Notes under the pieces: generated by a model | What the model saw: only the letters and a program-made list of their open reading frames with translations | Told to the model about the DNA's origin: nothing | The model's database searches: none | Program-made: the position numbers and the translations under genes | Shown: piece after piece, positions 27,618 through 35,625 of the stretch | Position numbering within the stretch: the first letter of the stretch is position 1 | Layout: each line of letters opens with the position of its first letter | DNA from: Schaedlerella arabinosiphila | GTDB taxonomy: Bacteria; Bacillota; Clostridia; Lachnospirales; Lachnospiraceae | DNA length: 64,000 bases | Assembly: GCF_003885045.1 (NCBI RefSeq) | Contig: NZ_RHJS01000002.1 | Span: 4,208,501 to 4,272,500, forward strand | Reading direction: 5' to 3'

Positions 27618-27971
27618 TTAGATTGTGATCTTCGGATGATGTTCCTCAAAAGCGCCTTTTGGGTCGAGGGACAGTCCATCACATAACCAATGAATTTCCT
27701 TTAAGGTCACTTTTTTCAACTCATCCGGCGTATCCGGCCAGCGGAAGTAATTGCGGTCGAGCCGCTTCATCAGGATCCAGAAACCGGATCCGTCCCATTG
27801 AAGGATTTTGATGGATGTCCGTCTGCGGTTACAGAAGGCGAACATGCAGCGGGAATACGGATCCAGATGGAATTTTAGCTTTATGATCTCGGCCAGGCTG
27901 TTATAGCTCTTGCGCAGGTCTGTACTGCCGCAGGCCAGGTATACGGTGGTCCCGCCTGCCAGGTCAAGCAT
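27618..27971 (-). CDS. tnpB: IS66 accessory protein TnpB
   Basis: The 117-residue protein has the TnpB (IS66 ORF2) pattern: VYLACGSTDLRKSYNSLAEI, then FAFCNRRRTSIKILQWDGSG and GFWILMKRLDRNYFRWP. It overlaps tnpA by 8 bases, which suggests coupled translation. It is needed with TnpA for transposition in IS66 elements; its exact role is not established. Confidence 0.93.
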   Translation of the reverse strand: MLDLAGGTTVYLACGSTDLRKSYNSLAEIIKLKFHLDPYSRCMFAFCNRRRTSIKILQWDGSGFWILMKRLDRNYFRWPDTPDELKKVTLKEIHWLCDGLSLDPKGAFEEHHPKITI

Positions 27972-28314
27972 AATTTTTTAGTGTGTGGATCAAAGAGGCC
28001 ATCAGTTCACACGGGCAACCGGTGCTGACCTCTATCCGGATACTTTCTGGAAGATGGATCGTTATGGGAGGATACTCCGACAACGGTTGGGAGGAAACCT
28101 CTAACTCAGAAGGGAGTCTGGCAAAGACTGGTTCCATCCCTTGATCCAATTCGGAAGGCTTCTGCATTTGTTTTCTGATCCAATAACTGAAAGTCGACAG
28201 GGGGACTTGATTTTCCTGACACCATTCTTTTCTTGACAATCCGCTTTTTTGGAAATCCTGAATTCGCTTCATCCAGAAATCTTCTTTTGTAAGGTTCGTT
28301 TCATTCATAGGCAA
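27964..28314 (-). CDS. tnpA: IS66 accessory protein TnpA
   Basis: This 116-residue protein has the helix-turn-helix region of IS66 TnpA (DFQKSGLSRKEWCQENQV then STFSYWIRK). It is the first gene of the element, 48 bases inside the right inverted repeat, with GGAGGTATTGCCT-type ribosome sequence before the ATG. It probably binds the element ends. Confidence 0.88.
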   Translation of the reverse strand: MPMNETNLTKEDFWMKRIQDFQKSGLSRKEWCQENQVPLSTFSYWIRKQMQKPSELDQGMEPVFARLPSELEVSSQPLSEYPPITIHLPESIRIEVSTGCPCELMASLIHTLKNYA

Positions 28315-28386
28315 TACCTCCTTGATTTGGAGCTATTGTATCAAAAATGATGGAAGATTCATAGATACGGATTATTTCGTGCTTAC

Positions 28387-28444
28387 GGATGACCACTGTA
28401 CAGTTGAATTAAAATCTGGTCTCAAGATTGATGTTGAAAGATAA
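28387..28444 (+). pseudogene. 3' end of a gene cut by IS66
   Basis: On the plus strand a frame runs from the IS end through DDHCTVELKSGLKIDVER to a TAA at 28442, followed at once by a terminator hairpin. That looks like the C-terminus of a real gene whose rest was lost at the IS. The sequence resembles the beta-strand tail of large serine recombinases, but this is too short to be sure. Confidence 0.4.
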
Positions 28445-28458
28445 CCCTAGACGCACGA

Positions 28459-28496
28459 AACCCTCCCAGCCATGATGGTTGAGAGGGTTATTTTTA
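28459..28496 (+). terminator. Intrinsic terminator
   Basis: The stem AACCCTC ... GAGGGTT with an internal CCA/TGG extension is followed by ATTTTTATT on the plus strand. It closes the cut plus-strand gene and lies at the stop of the convergent minus-strand gene, so it may serve both. Confidence 0.75.
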
Positions 28497-29792
28497 TTAG
28501 TCGTCTTTTCTTTCAGGAAGATAATAAATCTTTCCATCTTTTGAAATTAGTTGAACATCTTCTGCATATAGCTCTGATGTATCCACAACATGTAATGATT
28601 CATGGCCAGATGCCTGCGCAGTAATCATTTTTGCTGTTTTCTTTTCTATTGAACGGAAATTAAAATCATCGTTAAACAGTCCGGGTATGAAATGAATCAC
28701 GCTATCAAATCCAGCTCTTTTTCTGCGAATTTCGTCAGTTTCGATGCCTAGGCGCTGAGTCGTTCCATCATGCCATGCTGTAAGTCTTTCTTGCGTATCG
28801 CTTACTTGCTTTGTGTAGGTTGGCAATAACGCCACGCACTGTTCTCTTGATACAGCACCCAAGTGCAATGTATATCTCAAATCTGATATCTTGTAAAGTA
28901 CATCTAATAATGACCTCTGATACATAAACCAGTTCTGTGCATTACCTAATGCCTTCTCGTAGGCTTCATAATCCAGACCAGTCTTCTTTGCGAAACCTGC
29001 AAGTGTAAGATTGGCTTGTCCAAGAAGCTGTGTACATTCTTTTTCTAAACTATCAAGCTGTGCAATCTTCGAAAGACGCAATTCATCATTTTCTAATATT
29101 TCAGTTTGGAAATCAGCAATCTTCTTTACATGAGCCACGAGTGAAAACACCCTACTGCGATACTCATTATCCTGAAAATCCTGTATCTGAGAAATGCCAT
29201 CACTGATTTCACCCAGCTCAGCATTTATCTGAGTCATGTAATACTGGCCAACAACCATTGACGCAACACTCATTGCCGCTGCTGCAGTATTTGCAACAAC
29301 CGCAGTTCCTTTTTGTGCTTCTACAGCCACAAGATTGGCATGACCTTTAATTCCATCAGCACCATGATAGATACCGCGAACAGCACCTTCCATTGCTTTA
29401 GAATTTGTCAGTTTGGCGCCAGCAGGAATAACCGCACGATATAACACTTCGCCATTCGCTGCTTGAACAGCCTGCGCAGCATTATTGACTGCATTCCCGG
29501 CCTGAGCTAATCCCGGAACTAGATTATTAACATGAGCCAGAACTTTGCTATCTGTAATTTCTACCAGCTTAGTTTCATCATCTATAGCTTCGGCTGGAAG
29601 CATCTCCATCTGAATAATGAGTTCATTTCCCTGATGAATCTCAGCAAGCTCATCTTTTCCGCTTATAGCTTTTGACGCCCCCGGTACTAAATCGTTTGAT
29701 GAAGTAGCGTCACACTTCTTAAATTTTGTATAGATGATAATGCCTGCTGCTATTGCTACAGCTATGACAATACCTATTCCTATGTATTCCAT
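28497..29792 (-). CDS. Membrane-anchored helical protein, unknown
   Basis: I do not recognise this 431-residue protein. Residues 4-22 (IGIGIVIAVAIAAGIIIYT) form one N-terminal membrane anchor followed by KFKK, so most of the protein probably faces the cytoplasm. An alanine-rich hydrophobic stretch (TAVVANTAAAAMSVASMVV, near 165-185) could be a second membrane or pore helix, followed by a long helical, coiled-coil-like region to about 340. AGG AGG ribosome sequence precedes the ATG. It lies 89 bases after the 275-residue gene in the same orientation, so the two may be an operon. A membrane effector is possible but unproven. Confidence 0.6.
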   Translation of the reverse strand: MEYIGIGIVIAVAIAAGIIIYTKFKKCDATSSNDLVPGASKAISGKDELAEIHQGNELIIQMEMLPAEAIDDETKLVEITDSKVLAHVNNLVPGLAQAGNAVNNAAQAVQAANGEVLYRAVIPAGAKLTNSKAMEGAVRGIYHGADGIKGHANLVAVEAQKGTAVVANTAAAAMSVASMVVGQYYMTQINAELGEISDGISQIQDFQDNEYRSRVFSLVAHVKKIADFQTEILENDELRLSKIAQLDSLEKECTQLLGQANLTLAGFAKKTGLDYEAYEKALGNAQNWFMYQRSLLDVLYKISDLRYTLHLGAVSREQCVALLPTYTKQVSDTQERLTAWHDGTTQRLGIETDEIRRKRAGFDSVIHFIPGLFNDDFNFRSIEKKTAKMITAQASGHESLHVVDTSELYAEDVQLISKDGKIYYLPERKDD

Positions 29793-29881
29793 ATGTTTCG
29801 AACCTCCTATTGTTTCTATAATAGGCTTTGTAATTTTCGCGAATTAAAGCATTCAATTTTCTTACTTATCACCACATAAAA

Positions 29882-30706
29882 TCATAAAAATGCCATAGGT
29901 GAAGGGTCAACTGCGACTTTTAATTGACTAAGCAGCTTCTCAACATAAGGAAACAACAAATTATTGTCGAAGTCTATTAATTCTTTTAATCCTTCCTCCA
30001 CGCTTATCATTTTTTGGACATCTCTAATATCAGAAGGATATTCCTCATTTCCAATAAGAATTGACATAACTTTTCCACCGCGTGGTTTTTCAACCTCCTC
30101 ATACAATGGTTTTCCTTTATGCTTCACAAAATTATAGAGATTTCTAATTGGGCTATTTGAGAACACTTTCCAAAATTCAACTATAGTATCTACAGCATCA
30201 GAAAATTCCGGTCTCATTACCTTTAAATAATGGAATGGATTCCCTTCAGCATGTGGAGTAGATACACCGTTTTCAGTTTTTCTAAGTAATTCATATGCTT
30301 CTTCAATTGGATGCATTCCGCATACATCTTTTGCATTTGTAACATTTCCTTCTTCGTCAAATGTGTATAAAAGATATTCTGCAGAAACATAAGTCCATGC
30401 CCATGTAAGGTCAACCAAAATGTTATAGCTTAATAATGCTGTTTCATATAATTCTGCCTTGAATTTATTTTCAATTGCATGCTGAACCTTCTCGTCATCA
30501 ACCCTATTAAACCAATACTCCCAGTTATCCTCTAAAGCTTTTCTTACAAAAAGTCTAGCTGTAGTGTAGCGTTCAAAAATCTCATGCCACTTAGCCACAA
30601 AATAAATATCTTGATTTGTAGGTAATGCAGTTCCTACAATCTTGAAAGAAACACCATGCGGTGGCTCAATTTTTTCAAAAATATCACCTGTAAAAATATC
30701 TTCCAT
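29882..30706 (-). CDS. Unknown cytoplasmic protein, possibly HEPN-like
   Basis: This gene encodes 274 residues starting at MEDIF, because AAGGAGGAG lies at the right distance before that ATG and not before the one six codons upstream. It is helical and rich in aromatic residues, with no signal or membrane segment. NSPIRNLYNFVKHKGK resembles the R-x(n)-H site of HEPN domains, but the spacing is not exact. Upstream lies a cluster of four short repeats. With the membrane protein that follows it could be a two-gene system; nothing in the sequence proves a function. Confidence 0.55.
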   Translation of the reverse strand: MEDIFTGDIFEKIEPPHGVSFKIVGTALPTNQDIYFVAKWHEIFERYTTARLFVRKALEDNWEYWFNRVDDEKVQHAIENKFKAELYETALLSYNILVDLTWAWTYVSAEYLLYTFDEEGNVTNAKDVCGMHPIEEAYELLRKTENGVSTPHAEGNPFHYLKVMRPEFSDAVDTIVEFWKVFSNSPIRNLYNFVKHKGKPLYEEVEKPRGGKVMSILIGNEEYPSDIRDVQKMISVEEGLKELIDFDNNLLFPYVEKLLSQLKVAVDPSPMAFL

Positions 30707-30725
30707 GAAAACTCCTCCTTCCATA

Positions 30726-30855
30726 ACATCTAATCCACTGCCTGCTATATAGCCAACAGTCGAGTTTCCGGATTAGACAACATCTAAATCACTCACTCAA
30801 ATTGAGTTTGCACCCTAGATAACATCTATCCTAGTGCCACAACCCACGACATCTA
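30726..30855. repeat. Four ACATCTA repeats upstream of unknown gene
   Basis: ACATCTA occurs at 30726, 30780, 30822 and 30849. The first and last copies extend to ACATCTAATCCAC(A/T)GCCT and the middle ones are degenerate. A small palindrome (ACTCAAATTGAGT) lies between the second and third. Spacings of 54, 42 and 27 bases rule out a CRISPR array. The cluster sits between the recombinase stop and the start of the 274-residue gene, so it may be an operator or a recombinase site. Confidence 0.6.
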
Positions 30856-30975
30856 ATCCACAGCCTAAACCCTCTGACCGTTTTTACAGTAGATATGTTT
30901 CAATATAAGAAATACGGACTTTCATGAGCTATTGCCTAATCTCAAAAAAACCGTAAATACGCTACTTTTCGCTAT

Positions 30976-32652
30976 TTATTTCTCTTTCCTAGACATCAAA
31001 CAGACAGTCTCAACGGTATTACCCCTTTCCCACAAAACTTTCCTTACTTCCTTGCCGTCAATATAAATCGGAAAGTTAAACTCTATCGACTTCAACGGCA
31101 TTTTCGATTCTCCGCTCGGATATATCTGGATTTCTTTAATGAGGTAAGTGATAAAGCTTTTCTTCTCCTCGTCACTCATTATAGCATATAACTTTCCAAA
31201 GTTCTGCATGATTTTGTAAACATTATCAAGCGTGATGGCTTCCATCTCAATGGAGCTTTTTCTTAATTTGGCATCTTCAATGCGTTCCTCCAACTCCACC
31301 ATCGTATCATACAAAGCATCAAGCCTTAATGTCATATCATGGATTTTTCTCTCACGGAATCGGGCATCGACAGGAAGATTGTCAATTTCATTTTCCAAAC
31401 GTGCTTTATTCAAATCCACCTCTTTCAGCTTATTTTCATAATTGGCAAGTTCTTTGTCTACAACGCTTGTATCTGTCTGCACTCCGATTCGCTTTTCAAT
31501 CTCTTTTGCAAAATAAGCATCGCTTACAAGCTCTTTTACCGCTTCTACTACAAGTGGCTCAATGTCGATTTTCCTTAAAGATGCCTTGTAGTCACAATGA
31601 CGCCCCCGCTCCTGCTTATTTCTTCCGCATATATAATAATAGACTTCCTTATATGTGCCGTCTTTATTTGTCCATGCGTGTTTATTCGTATACATCGAAC
31701 TGCCACAAAGGGGGCATTTCAGAACGCCCGTCAGAAGATGCGACCTTTCTTTGCCGATTCTCGACGGCTGCTTGATTCCTGTTGCCAAACGCTTTGCATG
31801 GACTTTCTGCCAGAGTTCCTCACTGACAATCCCCTCATGCTGCCCGTCCTCTAAGATATAATCATCTGTATGGACTTGCTTGTATTCATTTTTCGTTCCT
31901 TTGACTTTTTCCCGTGTTCTTCTGCCATATGCGATTTTTCCGCAATAAACAGGGTTGTCTAATATCTGCCGTATTAAATGGTTGCTCCATGTTTCTAACT
32001 TTCCATTCTGGCGTGGTATCTTCTTTATCCCTTGCAGATTAAGGTATTTTGCAACCCCCCCAAGCCCTATGTCTGAATTTCCAAACTTATCAAATATAAT
32101 TCGGATTGCTTCGGCTTCTTTTTCCTCTATTAAAAGATGATTGTCTTTCAGATAATACCCATATGGGGCAAAACCGCCATTCCAACCGCCCTGCCTTGCT
32201 TTTTCCCTGCGTCCGTTCATGGTCTGCTCAATGATATTTTCCCTCTCAATCTCTGCAACCGCTGACAGGACGGATATGAGCAGCTTTCCGCTTGTCTGGG
32301 ATGAATCAATCCCCTCCTCAATGCAGATAAGGTTTATCCCATAGGACTGGACAAACTCCAATGAATTTAGAATGTCTGCCGCATTTCTCCCAAAACGTGA
32401 AAGTTTATAGACAAGGATATACTCTATTTCCAACCCGTTTTTTATGTCGGACAGCATTTTCTTAAATGCGGGTCGCCCCTCGATTGATTTTCCCGACTTT
32501 CCTGCATCTTCGTAGATGCCGACAACTTCCATTTCCTCACGGTCTGCAAACCGTTTCAAACTATTTTTCTGCCCCTCAAGGCTATATCCGTCAACCTGCA
32601 TCTCTGTACTTACTCTTGGATACAGAACACATTTCTTCCCTTCTCTGTTCAT
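30976..32652 (-). CDS. Large serine recombinase
   Basis: This is a 558-residue site-specific recombinase of the TndX/TnpX type. The catalytic serine is S15 in YPRVSTEMQ; YKLSRFGRNAADIL and AVAEIERENIIEQT are the resolvase-domain landmarks; GGWNGGFAPYGY begins the recombinase domain; CPLCGSSMY and the cysteine pair around YICGRNK form the zinc ribbon; a coiled coil follows. It is full length and should be able to integrate or excise an element. GGAGG precedes the ATG. It is the last gene of the small-protein / MazF / sigma-factor module. Confidence 0.93.
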   Translation of the reverse strand: MNREGKKCVLYPRVSTEMQVDGYSLEGQKNSLKRFADREEMEVVGIYEDAGKSGKSIEGRPAFKKMLSDIKNGLEIEYILVYKLSRFGRNAADILNSLEFVQSYGINLICIEEGIDSSQTSGKLLISVLSAVAEIERENIIEQTMNGRREKARQGGWNGGFAPYGYYLKDNHLLIEEKEAEAIRIIFDKFGNSDIGLGGVAKYLNLQGIKKIPRQNGKLETWSNHLIRQILDNPVYCGKIAYGRRTREKVKGTKNEYKQVHTDDYILEDGQHEGIVSEELWQKVHAKRLATGIKQPSRIGKERSHLLTGVLKCPLCGSSMYTNKHAWTNKDGTYKEVYYYICGRNKQERGRHCDYKASLRKIDIEPLVVEAVKELVSDAYFAKEIEKRIGVQTDTSVVDKELANYENKLKEVDLNKARLENEIDNLPVDARFRERKIHDMTLRLDALYDTMVELEERIEDAKLRKSSIEMEAITLDNVYKIMQNFGKLYAIMSDEEKKSFITYLIKEIQIYPSGESKMPLKSIEFNFPIYIDGKEVRKVLWERGNTVETVCLMSRKEK

Positions 32653-32703
32653 TCTAACACCTCCGATAATTTTGGAAAATGCGGTATGTAAGGTTGCGTA
32701 AAC

Positions 32704-32853
32704 CTACGCAACACAATCCAGTTCCTGCAAAACAAATCTTCCGTATTTTTCAACCGCCTGTACCATAGCTTTTATAAAGACATCAAAGTTTTCTGCTTCA
32801 TCGGCTTCATTCTTTTGTTGTTCTGCATTATGAAATTCTTTGACATTTTCCAT
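32704..32853 (-). CDS. Small acidic protein of mobile module
   Basis: A 49-residue ORF starts at an ATG with GGAGG seven bases upstream. It is acidic and helical: EQQKNEADEAENFDVF, then AMVQAVEKYGRFVLQEL. It lies between the MazF and recombinase genes in the same direction and ends 51 bases before the recombinase start. I do not recognise a family. The good ribosome site and the coding-like composition make it a likely real gene. Confidence 0.55.
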   Translation of the reverse strand: MENVKEFHNAEQQKNEADEAENFDVFIKAMVQAVEKYGRFVLQELDCVA

Positions 32854-32875
32854 CTGTCTACCTCCGCATAACTTA

Positions 32876-32911
32876 ACGGCTGTATGCCATAAATTATATG
32901 GATACAGCCGT
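32876..32911. repeat. Long inverted repeat between mazF and small ORF
   Basis: The arms ACGGCTGTAT and ATACAGCCGT are perfect and extend inward with CCATA/TATGG around a single bulge, giving about 15 paired bases. No T-run follows on either strand, so it is not an ordinary terminator. It may be an RNA stability hairpin or a protein site. Confidence 0.6.
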
Positions 32912-32944
32912 CATTTGACGAATGTGCAAATCCTCCCATTTCCA

Positions 32945-33322
32945 CTAATTCGCACAATTATTTTCTGAAACATTTTTAAGTGAAATGCTAATGGCAAGAG
33001 CCTTATCAACCCTTGCCATCGTTTCAGTCGGCATCATTCCCATATACTGTTTCAGCCTTTTCTTATCTACTGTACGGATTTGCTCAAGCAGTACAACGGA
33101 ATCCTTATCAAGCCCCTCAAAATCATTTACTGCGGTATGTGTCGGCAATTTGGATTTTGTCTGCACTCGGCTTGTAATGGCTGCGATAATGACTGTCGGG
33201 CTGTGCCTGTTGCCCATATTATTGGAAATGATAAGTACGGGTCGTGTGCCGCCCTGCTCCGAACCGACAACGGGATTAAGCTCTGCATAGTAGATGTCAC
33301 CACGCCTGATTGTTCTTTCCAT
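32945..33322 (-). CDS. PemK/MazF-family endoribonuclease toxin
   Basis: The 125-residue protein has the MazF fold signature: RRGDIYYAELNPVVGSEQGG, then TRPVLIISNN and VIIAAITS, with VVLLEQIRTVDKKRL near the C-terminus. MazF toxins cleave mRNA at short sequences. No antitoxin gene precedes it; the upstream 400 bases are non-coding. Such solo copies are common in clostridial conjugative elements, so the role may be element maintenance with an antitoxin elsewhere, or regulation. AGGAGG sits at good spacing before the ATG. Confidence 0.9.
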   Translation of the reverse strand: MERTIRRGDIYYAELNPVVGSEQGGTRPVLIISNNMGNRHSPTVIIAAITSRVQTKSKLPTHTAVNDFEGLDKDSVVLLEQIRTVDKKRLKQYMGMMPTETMARVDKALAISISLKNVSENNCAN

Positions 33323-33419
33323 ATTCTTTCTAACCTCCTATCTGGATTTAAGCAGGAATGTCCTGCCTATGTAACAGCCAGACGCAAGGAAGCATTTAAG
33401 GTCGGGAGAATATAAAACA

Positions 33420-33833
33420 AGCTCTGTTTCCATTGACCGCCCCACATCTGGCTTTATGATAAAAGGCATTTTCTATTTGTCCCCGACACCCCGAAAATGC
33501 TGATGCGTGATTACGCAAGGGAAGTCACCAAACGGTCAGCAGCGAACTGACGCCACGGGAGTTGCACCCCAACTGTCGGTCTGACAGAGCCGCCCTCATT
33601 GCCTGCGGCGGATTGGTTACCGCTCGGACTGTGACGGGACGGGAGTATCATTGTCCTCTTTGTGGGTCATGGCGGAATCGGGAGCTGCCCGATATTTTGA
33701 GTCGGTAATTTATCCGCTCGCTGCCTTTCGGCGGGTCATGGCGTACCGCTGCACACGCTTATGCTTATTACAGCCCCAAAGAGAATGTATTTGGTGAATG
33801 GGTATTCGGTTGTCAAAGAACTCTAGGAAGCCT
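33420..33833 (-). other. GC-rich non-coding region before mazF
   Basis: About 400 bases without a credible gene. It is GC-rich against AT-rich neighbours and repeats CGCCATGACCC twice (at about 33670 and 33735 on the minus strand). It contains several short pairing blocks, for example GGGCAGCTCCC-like and CGGCGGATT/GGCGGCT segments. It may be a long structured leader RNA, a decayed gene or a transfer-origin region. I could not settle which. Confidence 0.4.
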
Positions 33834-33877
33834 ATAAAAAAGCCCCTCACTTTTCCAAAGGAAAAAGTGAGGGGCTT
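33834..33877 (-). terminator. Terminator of the sigma-factor gene
   Basis: On the minus strand the stem AAGCCCCTCACTTTT pairs with AAAAGTGAGGGGCTT around a short loop and runs into CTTTTTTATAG. It begins 16 bases after the sigma-factor stop. The stem is almost perfect and about 16 base pairs long. Confidence 0.92.
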
Positions 33878-33892
33878 GAGCGGAATAATTTT

Positions 33893-34402
33893 TTATTTTT
33901 CCAGAAGTTTTTTGAGCTTGGCTAATATCTTCCGTTTTCGGTCATTGATTGTCTTTTGCGGGATGCCCGAAATACTCGACCATTCCCTTTCCGACAGTTC
34001 TTTAAAAAAGATAGCATTTACCAACTTTTGTTCATCTTCCGATAACATGGCAATGGCAGAACGCAGCTTGTCCAACATCATCCTATGGACAACGGTTTCC
34101 GCAACATTTACTGCTTCATCAGCGATGAAATCAATACTATTGTCATCACCACTCTCAAACGCTTCTAAGGATAACAGACTGTTATCTGCATCAATCTTTT
34201 TCAGATAACGCCACCGCTCCTTGTCACGGTAAAACTCAACATAATGCGTTTGTTCCGTTTCAATCAAACAGCCCTGCACAGGGATAAAGAGCTTGTCCGC
34301 ATAAGCCCTGTCCGTTTCTCTACGGCTGCAAAATTCCTTATAAGACAGTTCCGTATAACTGCCATTTTCTTTGATATATACCTTTCTTGGTGCGTATTTC
34401 AC
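33893..34402 (-). CDS. Sigma-70-like factor of mobile element
   Basis: A protein of 169 residues that ends in a region-4-like helix-turn-helix: LSEDEQKLVNAIFFKELSER, then SSISGIPQKTINDRKRKIL. The middle part is poorly conserved, as in the small sigma-like factors carried by clostridial conjugative elements. The start is taken as GTG at 34402, since GGAGG lies seven bases before it; the in-frame codon five residues upstream is a TTG with no ribosome site. It has its own terminator, and it probably drives genes of the element, perhaps mazF and the recombinase. Confidence 0.75.
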   Translation of the reverse strand: MKYAPRKVYIKENGSYTELSYKEFCSRRETDRAYADKLFIPVQGCLIETEQTHYVEFYRDKERWRYLKKIDADNSLLSLEAFESGDDNSIDFIADEAVNVAETVVHRMMLDKLRSAIAMLSEDEQKLVNAIFFKELSEREWSSISGIPQKTINDRKRKILAKLKKLLEK

Positions 34403-34512
34403 CGTAAGTACCTCCAATCTGAATTTTTTTGAAAATCCAGATTGGCAGGCGGTGAACGGCAGTGGGCGTCCAAAACAGACTTACGACGTTTCCCTCCAAA
34501 AAACGACAAAAG

Positions 34513-34543
34513 AAAAACCGCAAAGGCTGTTAGACCTTTACGG
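34513..34543 (-). terminator. Intrinsic terminator upstream of sigma gene
   Basis: On the minus strand CCGTAAAGG pairs with CCTTTGCGG (one wobble) and is followed by TTTTTCTTTT. It would stop transcription coming from the Septu side, or attenuate the sigma-factor leader. Confidence 0.75.
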
Positions 34544-34877
34544 TTTAGGGAGATTTTAGTTCCAATATGCAAAAATACAACTTCTACTTGCAGGGTGCAA
34601 AGTCCACATACAGTAAGTATAATTTTTTTAAGGAACAAATCCTTAATTTTACATGTGATATATGTATTATTTTATTTTTCAACAAAAATCCCTCCAAACT
34701 TCAAAACGAAATCCGAGGGTAATTAAGCATGACAAAGCAACCCACCGAAACACCGTTTTTTTTATTCAGTGGACTTGTCCTTTTTCGATATGTAATTTAG
34801 AAAGAGCCGATGCTCTGTGAGATAAAACTCATCAGTTCATCGGCTCTGCCTGTGTCAAGTAAAGGACAAAAATTTTT
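34544..34877. other. Intergenic stretch with nested inverted repeats
   Basis: No gene is visible in these 334 bases. The stretch holds a hairpin with perfect 10-base arms AGAGCCGATG/CATCGGCTCT (34803-34847), itself enclosed by the outer arms TTGTCCTTT (34775-34783) and AAAGGACAA (34861-34869). The hairpin could end Septu transcription, but its T-tract is poor (TTTCTAAATT). The nested layout could also be an element end. Confidence 0.5.
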
Positions 34878-35624
34878 TCAACTTTCTTCTTCCAATAATT
34901 GCTTTGCCCTTTTATAAACTTTACTATTATTCAAAAAATATCTGCAAAAACCTGCGTAAGTTTGTTCTGCATCCATTAATTTATCTAATATCTCTACAGA
35001 ATCGCGCAGCCTATTAATTCTATTAATCCTTTTCCGTTGTGTATCAGAAGTATCAATCTCTTTTATCCACTCTTTGGCTTGATGCTCATAAGAACAAAGC
35101 GAATGAAGTAATTTCGACCTAGCATCATATAATCGTTCAGAGTTCAAATCGCATACTTCAATAGTTTTTTCAGCTACAGTATCCGACTCTTTAATTGGCA
35201 CTATATTCAGAAAATAATATGTAAATATTTCTTCTGGATTATCAACACTTGGATTAACAATAGGTTCATTCCCAGTATCATGATCCCTCTTGGAATCATT
35301 ACATTTTCTACAGACTGGAAGAAAATTATCCCACTTAAATGCCAAATCTGGATACAAAGATTTAGGTTTAAAATGTTCAACCTCAATATTTCCACTTTCA
35401 GCCGGTTTAGATTCACAAAATGCACATTTATTAAAACTAGAAGCAAATAATTTATCTTTTATACTTTCATGTCTGTAATGTGTCCACATAGCATTTTTAA
35501 TTTCAATTGGAATTTTTGCATACCCTCCATATTTACATATATTATTTTTTAACTCATCAGTCCATTTATCCGCATTGTCTAACAAAATTTGAGGTGGAGT
35601 TTTATCTTTGCTTATGTGTATCAT
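34878..35624 (-). CDS. ptuB: Septu HNH nuclease PtuB
   Basis: This 248-residue protein is an HNH nuclease with zinc-binding cysteines: C67 and C70 in NKCAFCESK, E83-H84 in EVEHFKPKS, and C105/C108 in PVCRKCNDSKRDH. This is the PtuB layout of the Septu anti-phage system. The gene starts one base after the stop of the ATPase gene, with a GGAGG ribosome site inside that gene. PtuB is the effector that cuts DNA when PtuA is triggered. It is AT-rich compared with the prophage next door. Confidence 0.88.
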   Translation of the reverse strand: MIHISKDKTPPQILLDNADKWTDELKNNICKYGGYAKIPIEIKNAMWTHYRHESIKDKLFASSFNKCAFCESKPAESGNIEVEHFKPKSLYPDLAFKWDNFLPVCRKCNDSKRDHDTGNEPIVNPSVDNPEEIFTYYFLNIVPIKESDTVAEKTIEVCDLNSERLYDARSKLLHSLCSYEHQAKEWIKEIDTSDTQRKRINRINRLRDSVEILDKLMDAEQTYAGFCRYFLNNSKVYKRAKQLLEEES

Positions 35625-35625
35625 T

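Larger units (their letters stand above)
25675..28386 (-). mobile_element. IS66-family insertion sequence
   Basis: The 2.7-kb element is bounded by 24-base inverted repeats at 25675-25698 and 28363-28386. Both begin GTAAGCA(A/C)GAAATAATCC, with two mismatches in all, and GTAAGC is the usual IS66 tip. It carries tnpA, tnpB and tnpC in the standard order. The flanking 8 bases (TTTCTGTC left, GGATGACC right) do not match, so no target duplication is present. That suggests recombination or deletion at this copy after insertion. Confidence 0.9.

Noticed and set aside
30726..30855. Possible CRISPR array
   Set aside because: The repeats are only about 7-19 bases, degenerate and unevenly spaced, and no cas gene is near.
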